10,586 bases of DNA from CAZFQG01 sp964520785 (GTDB lineage: Bacteria; Planctomycetota; Planctomycetia; Pirellulales; Thermoguttaceae). The notes under the pieces are model-generated. The model saw only the letters and a list, made by a program, of their open reading frames with translations, did no database searches and was not told where the DNA came from. The stretch's first letter is position 1, and every line of letters starts with the position of its first letter. This document shows, in pieces, positions 1 through 5,433 of this stretch. The position numbers and the translations under genes were made by a program. The stretch covers positions 1 through 10,586 of the forward strand of contig CAZFQG010000207.1 of the NCBI GenBank assembly GCA_964520785.1, written 5' to 3'.

Positions 1-1
1 C

Positions 2-454
2 GCGGGCCGGTTGCAGCGGACGGGCCGTTCGGCCGAAGCAAAGGTTCTTTCGACCGATTTCACGGACGAAGGGGACACGATCCAGTTCGATCTGAAGTCC
101 GGCTATCCGGTTGAGACCCTTACCAAGCTCAACCGTACGTTCCGTTTTCAGAGGACGCCCACGCCGACGCTGACGGTGGAAGATGAAGTCGAGTTCAGCC
201 GGCCGGAGGAATTCGAAACGGCGCTCATCACGTTCGGTCCGTGGGAGCGGGTCGATTCGGATACCTTCTCGTTCGGCACGGGTGATCGCGCGGTCATGGT
301 CGACGTCTCCGCCACGGGAGTCGGATTCGAGGTGCGGTCGGAGGAGATTCACGAGGACCTTGCGCGCGACCGCGTTCCGAAGCGGGTGGCGATCGTGGCC
401 GCGCGACCGGTGGTGAAGGCGGTCTTCACGGTGGTGATCCGGCCGGCGGAGTGA
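2..454 (+). CDS. C-terminal part of a probable heparinase II/III-like protein (5' end outside window)
   Basis: The reading frame is open from the first complete codon at position 2, so the gene starts left of the window and only about the last 150 residues are seen. The TTG at 11 is probably not the true start. The visible part has no catalytic motif. It is a run of alternating hydrophobic/polar strands (for example LNRTFRFQR, TLTVEDEVEFSRPEEFETALITFGPWE), which resembles the C-terminal beta-sandwich of heparinase II/III-type polysaccharide lyases, where a segment on sugar-chain-processing proteins reads like 'YP...L..L.RTF.....TLTV.DEFEFS.PE.FE.ALITF'. Family assignment is from recollection of this pattern and is moderate. 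If correct, the protein would cleave acidic polysaccharides in the periplasm or outside the cell. It ends in TGA at 452-454, only 9 nt before the converging stop of hisC, so the two transcripts must overlap. Confidence 0.6.
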   Translation, partial: AGRLQRTGRSAEAKVLSTDFTDEGDTIQFDLKSGYPVETLTKLNRTFRFQRTPTPTLTVEDEVEFSRPEEFETALITFGPWERVDSDTFSFGTGDRAVMVDVSATGVGFEVRSEEIHEDLARDRVPKRVAIVAARPVVKAVFTVVIRPAE

Positions 455-463
455 GAATTCACA

Positions 464-1510
464 TTACATCAAAGCGGCGATTTCGTCGACGCAGCGGTCG
501 GTCTGTTCGTCGGTGCCGACGCTGATCCGCAGGCCGTCTCCCCAGTTTTCATAGTGCATGTAGCGGACGAAGATGCCTTTGCTCTTGAGCGCTTCGAAAA
601 TCGGTTTGACGGGGCGGCTCGGGTGCGGGCACCAGACGAAGTTCGCCTGCGAGTCGACCACCTCGAACCCCAGGTCGCGCATCCGCGCGGCAAGCCGATC
701 GCGGGTCTTGAGAATCTTCGCCCTGTTTTCCTCCAGCCACGCCCGGTCGGCGACGGCGGCGGTCGCGGCGGCGATGGCCGGGGCATCGCAGTTGTACGAG
801 TCCTTGACCTTGGTCATTTCCTCGATCATGTGCGGTTGGGCGACGATGTATCCGAACCGCAGCCCGGCCAGGGCATACGACTTGCTGAGCGTCCGCGAGA
901 CCATGATCCGCTCGTCCTTGGCGACGAGGTCCAGACAATTGAACCCGGCGAAATCCGCGTAGGCTTCGTCGACGAGGAGGGGGCACGGCAGCCGCCGCGC
1001 CAACGCGAGAATGTCTTCCCTGGCGATCATCGTTCCCGATGGGCTGTTCGGGTTCGGCAGGAACACGAACCGCAGCCCCTGTGCCGCGGCGCCGAACTCG
1101 GGGGAGAGGGACCAGTCCTTTCGGAAGGGCACCTCCTCGCTCCTAGCGGCCTGGATTTCCGCCAGGGTCTTGTAGAGGATGTAGCTGGGATAAGGGAGCC
1201 TTAGCAGTTTCCCTTCGCCGACGAACGTCCGCGTGCAGATCGTGAGGATGTCGTCGCTCCCGTTGCCGCAGAGGATCCAATCCGGAGGGACATCCAGAAC
1301 CTCGGCCGCCTTCTCGCGGAAGGGTTGCGCCATCGGGTGGGGGTACTTCCGCAACCCCTCTCCCAGGATGCCGCGGACCGCCTCGTCCACCGCCGGAGAA
1401 CACCGGTAGGGGTTCTCGTTCGTGTTCAGCTTGATGACACGGCCCTGTTGCGGCTGCTCGCCCGGCACGTACCCGGACATGGCGTGAATGTTGGCTCGGG
1501 CGTAAGACAT
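464..1510 (-). CDS. hisC: Histidinol-phosphate aminotransferase (class I/II PLP aminotransferase)
   Basis: 348 residues, the usual length for HisC. It transfers an amino group from glutamate to imidazole-acetol phosphate, a late step of histidine synthesis, in the cytoplasm with pyridoxal phosphate. Visible hallmarks: KLNTNENPY near residue 28 (substrate-side N-terminal motif), CGNGSDD at 81-87, PYPSY at 106-110, NPNSPSG at 153-159 (N155 contacts PLP), VDEAYADF at 180-187 (D181 pairs with the pyridine nitrogen, Y184), SRTLSKSYALAGLRFGY at 205-221 with K210 as the Schiff-base lysine and R218, and LRISVG with R328 binding the substrate carboxylate. Start is ATG at 1510; no strong Shine-Dalgarno is seen. 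It lies 67 nt after the dus gene on the same strand and could share its transcript. No other his genes are nearby. Related aminotransferases (Cob-type, aromatic) share the fold, so HisC is the best rather than the only reading. Confidence 0.9.
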   Translation of the reverse strand: MSYARANIHAMSGYVPGEQPQQGRVIKLNTNENPYRCSPAVDEAVRGILGEGLRKYPHPMAQPFREKAAEVLDVPPDWILCGNGSDDILTICTRTFVGEGKLLRLPYPSYILYKTLAEIQAARSEEVPFRKDWSLSPEFGAAAQGLRFVFLPNPNSPSGTMIAREDILALARRLPCPLLVDEAYADFAGFNCLDLVAKDERIMVSRTLSKSYALAGLRFGYIVAQPHMIEEMTKVKDSYNCDAPAIAAATAAVADRAWLEENRAKILKTRDRLAARMRDLGFEVVDSQANFVWCPHPSRPVKPIFEALKSKGIFVRYMHYENWGDGLRISVGTDEQTDRCVDEIAALM

Positions 1511-1577
1511 GGTTTCGGCTAAAGGATTCCGTACTGGGAACGGAGTCTGAAGGTCGCGGCACAGGGTAGATTAGACG

Positions 1578-2576
1578 CTATTCTACCGCTTGTTCCTCGC
1601 GGAACAACCGGGCGACGGCCTCGCGGAACCCGGCTTCGGTGGTGACCGTGGCCAGCTCGGCGCGGAAACGCCGGGCGCCGGGCCGGCCGTGACCGTATCG
1701 GCACGCCGTCTTCCGCATCAAGACGACGGCCCGGATCGGATCGTGCTGGAGGGCCGTCAGGCGGAAATGCTCCAAGACCGCCTCGCGCGGATCGTACGGT
1801 GTGGGATATCGAACCGGTTCGCCGGCCAGGTGCGACTGGATCTCCCGGAACAGCCACGGCCGGCCCAATGCACCGCGTCCGACCATTACTCCATCGACAC
1901 TGAAATCCCGGAAGGCGTTCGCCGCATCTTGCGGCGTCCGGATGTCTCCGTTGCCGATGAGAGGAATTCGCCTCAAGAACGGCTTGACGGCGGCGATCTG
2001 ATTCCAGTCGGCACGGCCGCGATAGAGCTGGGACGCCGTCCGACCGTGTACGGCGACCGCCGCGCCGCGGGCCTCCTCGACCGCCTGGGCCGTTTCCGCG
2101 GCGGTGATCCGCTTTTCGGAGGTTCCCAGGCGAATTTTCGCCGTGACCGGCACCGGCGCGCAGGCCGACGCCACTTGGGCGACGATCCGGCCGATCCGCT
2201 CGGGATGATCCAACAGGTATGAACCGCTCTCGGCCTTCTCGCGGACCGCCTTGACGGGACACCCGAAGTTCAAATCCACCACGCTCACACCGAAGCGGTG
2301 AACGAGGATGGCTCCGACGTCCGCCAGCAACGCCGGATCGTTGTGCCAGATCTGAACCGCCAGGGGTCGGGCCTCCTCGGCAACCCCCCAGACGCGAGGG
2401 GGAATCCGATCCGATCGGGCAATGATCTCGGCCATGCCGCGCGCGCTGACCATTTCAGCGGCCGGAAGCCCGCACCCGCCGTACCCGCGGACCAGCGCGC
2501 GAAAGGCCCAATCGGTGAATCCCGCCATGGGCGCCATAAAAAGGGGCGGGCTGATCGAGAGTGGGCCGAGTCGCAT
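1578..2576 (-). CDS. dus: tRNA-dihydrouridine synthase, DusB/NifR3-like
   Basis: 332 residues, FMN-dependent TIM barrel that reduces a uridine in the tRNA D-arm to dihydrouridine using NADPH. Seen in order: MAPMAGFTDWAFR at 14-26 (FMN-binding N-terminal strand), AAEMVSARGM at 39-48, VQIWHNDP at 74-81, DLNFGCPVKAV at 101-111 with C106 as the expected catalytic acid, VTAKIRLG at 144-151 (K147), VHGRTASQLYRG at 177-188, LIGNGDI at 206-212 and GVMVGRGALGRPW at 229-241 (phosphate-binding). The C-terminal helical tail has MRKTACRYGHGRPGARRFR, matching the tRNA-binding helical domain pattern of DusB. The ATG at 2576 gives the N-terminus expected for the family ('M+LGPL.I..P.FMAPMAG'). No clear ribosome binding site; the gene starts 27 nt after the stop of the DUF1080 gene, so translational coupling is possible. 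Subfamily (DusB rather than DusA/C) is inferred from motif wording. Confidence 0.92.
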   Translation of the reverse strand: MRLGPLSISPPLFMAPMAGFTDWAFRALVRGYGGCGLPAAEMVSARGMAEIIARSDRIPPRVWGVAEEARPLAVQIWHNDPALLADVGAILVHRFGVSVVDLNFGCPVKAVREKAESGSYLLDHPERIGRIVAQVASACAPVPVTAKIRLGTSEKRITAAETAQAVEEARGAAVAVHGRTASQLYRGRADWNQIAAVKPFLRRIPLIGNGDIRTPQDAANAFRDFSVDGVMVGRGALGRPWLFREIQSHLAGEPVRYPTPYDPREAVLEHFRLTALQHDPIRAVVLMRKTACRYGHGRPGARRFRAELATVTTEAGFREAVARLFREEQAVE

Positions 2577-2603
2577 GGATGGAGAGGGCCCCGCATTGAC
2601 GCG

Positions 2604-3248
2604 TCAGTTCAACGGCTTCACCCGGATATTCTTGATGAAGACCTTGCTCTTGGGATCGTGAGCCTGGAAAGCGAACGTCCCGCTGGCGAGCTTCCGATGT
2701 GGGTGGTTCGACGGAGGCTGAAAATCTTCGGGCTCGGTAAAGTCCATTACTACCTCGCCATTTATCTTGACGATGATCCGCTTGCCCTTGACGATGATGT
2801 GATGATTGAACCACTTGTCGTCCTCGACGGGAGACTTGCGGATGTCTTTTATGTCGTAAAGACTTCCGGTCTTCACCGGATCGGCGTGGGAGTGGTTGAT
2901 CTGGACTTCATAACCCCAATCCGGCCATCCCGTCGGCTGATATTTCGTGTGGAAATAGATTCCGGAGTTGGAGCCGGCGGTCGTCATGACGTCGGCCTGG
3001 AATTCGAAATCTCGAAGATCGTGGTTCTCGACATCGCCGACGTAGAAGAGATGCGCGCGAGGTCCGTGAACCACCAAGACACCGTCTTCGATCCGGAAGG
3101 AGTCGAGACTGTCCGACGCCTTCCAACCCTCGAAGGACTTCCCGTCGAATAGGGAAATCCAGCCTTCTTCCGCCCGGCCCGGCGACGATGAACCGCCAAT
3201 TACAAGGAAGAAAAGGATTAGTGCGGCAGATTCGAGGCGTGTTTTCAT
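2604..3248 (-). CDS. Secreted DUF1080 / 3-keto-disaccharide hydrolase-domain protein
   Basis: 214 residues. The N-terminus (MKTRLESAALILFFLVIGGS...GRA, cleavage likely near residue 26) is a Sec signal peptide. The mature part is one DUF1080 jelly-roll domain: WISLFDGKSFEGWK opens the domain, followed by FRIEDGVLVVHG, DFEFQADVMT, SNSGIYFHTKY, WGYEVQINH, GSLYDIKD, KWFNHHIIVKGKRI, VKINGEVVMDFTEP and a closing strand IKNIRVKPLN. Family members in Planctomycetes and Bacteroidetes act on, or bind, oligosaccharides; some are shown to hydrolyse 3-keto-glycosides. Activity here is inferred. The ATG at 3248 is supported by GGGAG (plus-strand 3256-3260) with 7 nt spacing. It is the first gene of a possible minus-strand unit with dus and hisC, which is a curious pairing of a secreted sugar-active protein with housekeeping genes. 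Confidence 0.88.
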   Translation of the reverse strand: MKTRLESAALILFFLVIGGSSSPGRAEEGWISLFDGKSFEGWKASDSLDSFRIEDGVLVVHGPRAHLFYVGDVENHDLRDFEFQADVMTTAGSNSGIYFHTKYQPTGWPDWGYEVQINHSHADPVKTGSLYDIKDIRKSPVEDDKWFNHHIIVKGKRIIVKINGEVVMDFTEPEDFQPPSNHPHRKLASGTFAFQAHDPKSKVFIKNIRVKPLN

Positions 3249-3285
3249 AAAGACTCTCCCGTCGAGACGTGTTTGCCAACCCGCT

Positions 3286-3319
3286 AAAAAAACGCCCCCT
3301 GACGAGAACCTCGGAAGGC
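3286..3319 (-). terminator. Likely rho-independent terminator after trxA
   Basis: Read on the minus strand, GCCTTC pairs with GGGGGC (two G·T wobbles) around an inner CGAG-GTT-CTCG stem-loop, and the structure is followed after one base by seven T residues (plus-strand A run at 3286-3292). It sits about 80 nt downstream of the trxA stop and about 40 nt upstream of the DUF1080 start. This is the expected place to separate a monocistronic trxA from the DUF1080–dus–hisC genes. The stem has a small bulge (TCA), so strength is uncertain. Confidence 0.5.
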
Positions 3320-3401
3320 AACAATCGAAGGATGTTCCCTTCGGGGACGGCGCAAGGGGCCGAAGTGGCGGACGGACCGAGGCGACTATTCGAAGGATTG
3401 G

Positions 3402-3728
3402 TTACGACATAGCCTCTTCGAGAGCTTCCTGCAGTCGCATTTTTGGCTGAACGCCGACCAAACGTTCGACCACCTCTCCGTTGTGAAACACCAAAAGCGT
3501 CGGAATACTACTGACGCCGTATTGGGCCGCGGTCTCGGGGCTTTCGTCGATGTTGACTTTGCCGACCTTCACCGTTCCGGCGTTTTCCTGGGCCAGTTCC
3601 TCGATGACCGGACCGATTGCGCGGCAGGGTCCGCACCAGGGAGCCCAGAAATCGACCAGGACCGGCTGCGATGATTCCAATACTTCCGCCTTGAAACTCT
3701 GGTCCGTAAACTCGGCTACGTTAGACAT
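3402..3728 (-). CDS. trxA: Thioredoxin
   Basis: 108 residues, the standard length of a free cytoplasmic thioredoxin with no signal peptide. The active site is WCGPC at 31-35 (C32 and C35) within VDFWAPWCGPCRAIGPVIEE, the buried acid is D26, the cis-proline is P76 in SSIPTLLVF, and the C-terminal GV helix (residues 92-107) is complete. It would reduce disulfides in ribonucleotide reductase, methionine sulfoxide reductase, peroxiredoxins and similar partners, itself being reduced by thioredoxin reductase, which is not in the window. ATG at 3728 has GAGGG (plus-strand 3733-3737) 4 nt upstream, and an A/T-rich leader (plus-strand 3738-3752) precedes it. Probably transcribed alone, ending at the terminator near 3286-3319. 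Confidence 0.96.
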   Translation of the reverse strand: MSNVAEFTDQSFKAEVLESSQPVLVDFWAPWCGPCRAIGPVIEELAQENAGTVKVGKVNIDESPETAAQYGVSSIPTLLVFHNGEVVERLVGVQPKMRLQEALEEAMS

Positions 3729-4077
3729 TGCACCCTCAAAAAATTAAAAAAACCGTAAATTGTCCGAAATAGGCAACAATGGAAACCTTTCCGGGGGTAA
3801 CTCTACGTCACTTCCCGGATCGTAGTCGATTATACCGGCCCGTGGGCCCGTGTCAACGGAGCCCACACCCCATCCGGAGAGCCGTAAAGTCATAGGAGAG
3901 GGGGTCAGGTACCTTGTTTTTTGCCGGAATCTTTCACCCTTGGGGAAGCGTATGGGCCGAAGAATGAGCGAGACCCCCGGACTTCGCAGTTCGCCTAACC
4001 CCCGTTTTGCATTTCCATCGTGCGTTGATAGGCGTCGAAACGGGCGGTTTCGATGCGGACTCCGGAAACCACTAGAA
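3729..4077. other. Gene-poor intergenic stretch upstream of trxA
   Basis: About 350 nt without a convincing gene. Near trxA it holds the A/T-rich leader (3738-3760) and presumably the trxA promoter, though I cannot pick a confident -35/-10 pair. Open frames exist on both strands here, but their translations are rich in R, S, P and G with no domain-like pattern. The segment from about 3895 to 3980 looks like a repeat fragment and is listed separately. Confidence 0.6.
3897..3977. repeat. Possible remnant of an interspersed repeat (GGGGTCAGGTACC type)
   Basis: The stretch begins GAGAGGGGTCAGGTACC (core 3901-3913), followed by a T-rich run and GCCGGAAT, and later contains GAGACCCCC. GGGGTC at 3901-3906 and GACCCC at 3972-3977 form imperfect 6-nt inverted arms about 65 nt apart. 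From memory, 'GGGGTCAGGTACC + T-run' and close variants recur as short interspersed sequences in planctomycete and other environmental genomes, sometimes near REP-associated (Y1/RAYT) transposases. Only one copy lies in this window and there is no transposase, so the call is an inference. Confidence 0.3.
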
Positions 4078-4431
4078 CTAGAACTCTCGCTCGCGGCATT
4101 CGTCATAGCCGTCCAGGAACCCCCGCAAGAGGGGTAGATCGTCGAAATCCCGAGGTATCCCCCAATAGGCGATTGCCCGATCCGTTATGATAGAGATATC
4201 TTGCAATCGGACGAGACTTTGAGACACTTGGTACTTTTCCAGCGGGTGGCCGCGTCGCATCGAAGGCACGGTAGTATTGAATACGGTTTCGATAACGCGA
4301 CGCGAGTCCGAATACAACCTAATGATTTCGGCAATGGTATTATTGAGTGGATGCGAGACGAGCCCTTTTCCGCGGCCGATCCCACGCGCGAGCGGGGTAT
4401 TCGCCGCCCTTTCGCGGCTTAGGTGTGACAC
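4078..4431 (-). CDS. Possible small hypothetical protein
   Basis: An open frame of 117 codons from GTG at 4431 to TAG at 4078. I do not recognise a family. In favour: the second half reads like a soluble helical protein (TIAEIIRLYSDSRRVIETVF, then LVRLQDISIITDRAIAYWG, then FDDLPLLRGFLDGYDECRE), rich in I, L, D and E instead of the R/S/P/G mix of shadow frames in this GC-rich DNA. Against: third positions are only mildly GC-biased, no ribosome binding site is clear, and the first 30 residues look poor, so the true start may lie inside. It would be divergent from phoH, with its start falling in the palindrome at 4420-4434. It could equally be decayed sequence. Confidence 0.4.
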   Translation of the reverse strand: MSHLSRERAANTPLARGIGRGKGLVSHPLNNTIAEIIRLYSDSRRVIETVFNTTVPSMRRGHPLEKYQVSQSLVRLQDISIITDRAIAYWGIPRDFDDLPLLRGFLDGYDECREREF

Positions 4432-4434
4432 CTA
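4420..4434. promoter_or_regulatory. Perfect palindrome TAGGTGTGACACCTA (operator-like)
   Basis: Seven-base arms TAGGTGT / ACACCTA around a single central G. The one-base centre rules out a hairpin loop, so if functional it would be a site for a dimeric DNA-binding protein. It lies 31 nt upstream of the phoH start and overlaps the GTG of the possible divergent ORF at 4078-4431, the expected place for an operator. No regulator gene is in the window, and chance occurrence of a 15-bp palindrome cannot be excluded. Confidence 0.35.
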
Positions 4435-4465
4435 CGGCGAGTTCCCCAGGTCTTCCCCGGAGTAG

Positions 4466-5416
4466 ATGGAAGCATCCCTTTCGATTATCGATTCCAAAGC
4501 ACTGCTAGCGGTCTTCGGTTCTTGCGACCGTCATCTCCGCCGGATTCGGCGCGAACTGGACGTTTCGGTCTCAGTGCGCGACGGCGGGATTCACGTCGAA
4601 GGAAGTGACGAGGCGGTCTCGCTCGCGGTGGAGGTCCTTCAGCAACTCCAGCAATACGCCTACCGGTTCGGCGAATTGTCGGACGACGACGTCTCCCGCG
4701 CAATCGCCCAGGCGCGTGCCGGAGAGCAGTTTTCCGACGTCCCGCCGTTGACGGTCTACAACGGGCGGCAAGTCCGCCCGAGAACGGCGGGTCAGGCGGA
4801 GTATCTCCGCGCGATCCGGGAGAACCAGGTAATCCTGTGTTCCGGTCCGGCCGGGACGGGAAAGACTTACCTGGCGGTGGCGGCGGCCGTGGCCGCGCTG
4901 AAAGCGGAGACGATCCAAAAGATCGTCCTGGTCCGACCGGCGGTGGAGGCCGGGGAAAGCCTCGGCTACCTCCCCGGGGATTTGCAGGCGAAGATCAACC
5001 CGTATTTGCGCCCTTTGATGGACGCGCTGCACGACATGATCGACCATGACGCGATCCGGCGTTTTTCCGAGGCCGACGTCATCGAGGTGATTCCTCTGGC
5101 GTACATGCGCGGGCGGACCCTGAACGAGGCGTTTATGATCTTGGACGAGGCGCAGAACACCACCGTTCCCCAAATGAAGATGTTTCTGACGCGCATGGGA
5201 GTCGGATCGAGGATCGTCGTCTCCGGCGACACGACGCAGCGGGATCTTCCCGGCGGAACGAACAGCGGTTTGGTCGACGGCATCGCGAGGCTCTCGGGTA
5301 TTCCCGGGATCGCGACGGTGGCGCTGCGGCGCCGCGATATCGTCCGTCACCCCCTGGTCCAGCGTATCGTCAATGCCTACGAACGTGAACACCGGAAGGC
5401 TCCGGCCGACCATTAA
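4466..5416 (+). CDS. phoH: PhoH-family ATPase (YbeZ/PhoL type)
   Basis: 316 residues, typical for the long PhoH/YbeZ class. An N-terminal KH-like segment (about 5-62, ALLAVFGSCDRHLRRIRREL...GIHVEGSDEA) precedes the helicase-like P-loop domain: Walker A GPAGTGKT at 127-134 (K133), VLVRPAVEAGESLGYLPG at 154-171, MRGRTLNEAFMILDEAQNTT at 214-233 with Walker B D227/E228, and SGDTTQRDLPGG at 253-264. These proteins are cytoplasmic ATPases linked to rRNA maturation and RNA metabolism together with YbeY. An in-frame TAG directly precedes the ATG at 4466, and GGAG at 4459-4462 is a short 3 nt upstream. The next gene begins 17 nt after its TAA, so the two are almost certainly co-transcribed, an order also found in Firmicutes (phoL–pgpH–ybeY). 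Confidence 0.95.
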   Translation: MEASLSIIDSKALLAVFGSCDRHLRRIRRELDVSVSVRDGGIHVEGSDEAVSLAVEVLQQLQQYAYRFGELSDDDVSRAIAQARAGEQFSDVPPLTVYNGRQVRPRTAGQAEYLRAIRENQVILCSGPAGTGKTYLAVAAAVAALKAETIQKIVLVRPAVEAGESLGYLPGDLQAKINPYLRPLMDALHDMIDHDAIRRFSEADVIEVIPLAYMRGRTLNEAFMILDEAQNTTVPQMKMFLTRMGVGSRIVVSGDTTQRDLPGGTNSGLVDGIARLSGIPGIATVALRRRDIVRHPLVQRIVNAYEREHRKAPADH

Positions 5417-5433
5417 GCGAAACGCATGGTGCA

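Noticed and set aside
554..1204. Plus-strand open frame (216 codons) opposite hisC
   Set aside because: Antisense to a complete hisC; composition typical of shadow frames.
2298..3152. Long plus-strand open frame (284 codons) opposite dus and DUF1080
   Set aside because: It lies wholly antisense to two well-recognised genes, its translation has no domain-like pattern, and long antisense frames are expected in GC-rich coding DNA.
3330..3349. Hairpin GTTCCC-TTC-GGGGAC downstream of trxA
   Set aside because: No T tract follows it on the minus strand; the structure at 3286-3319 with seven T residues is a better terminator.
3837..3848. GGCCCGTGGGCC inverted repeat upstream of trxA
   Set aside because: Five-base arms with a two-base centre in GC-rich DNA are common by chance and there is no supporting context.
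3744..4137. Open frames on both strands between trxA and the possible gene at 4078-4431
   Set aside because: Both translations are low-complexity R/S/P/G mixes, and both run through the repeat-like GGGGTCAGGTACC segment, so they are probably non-coding.
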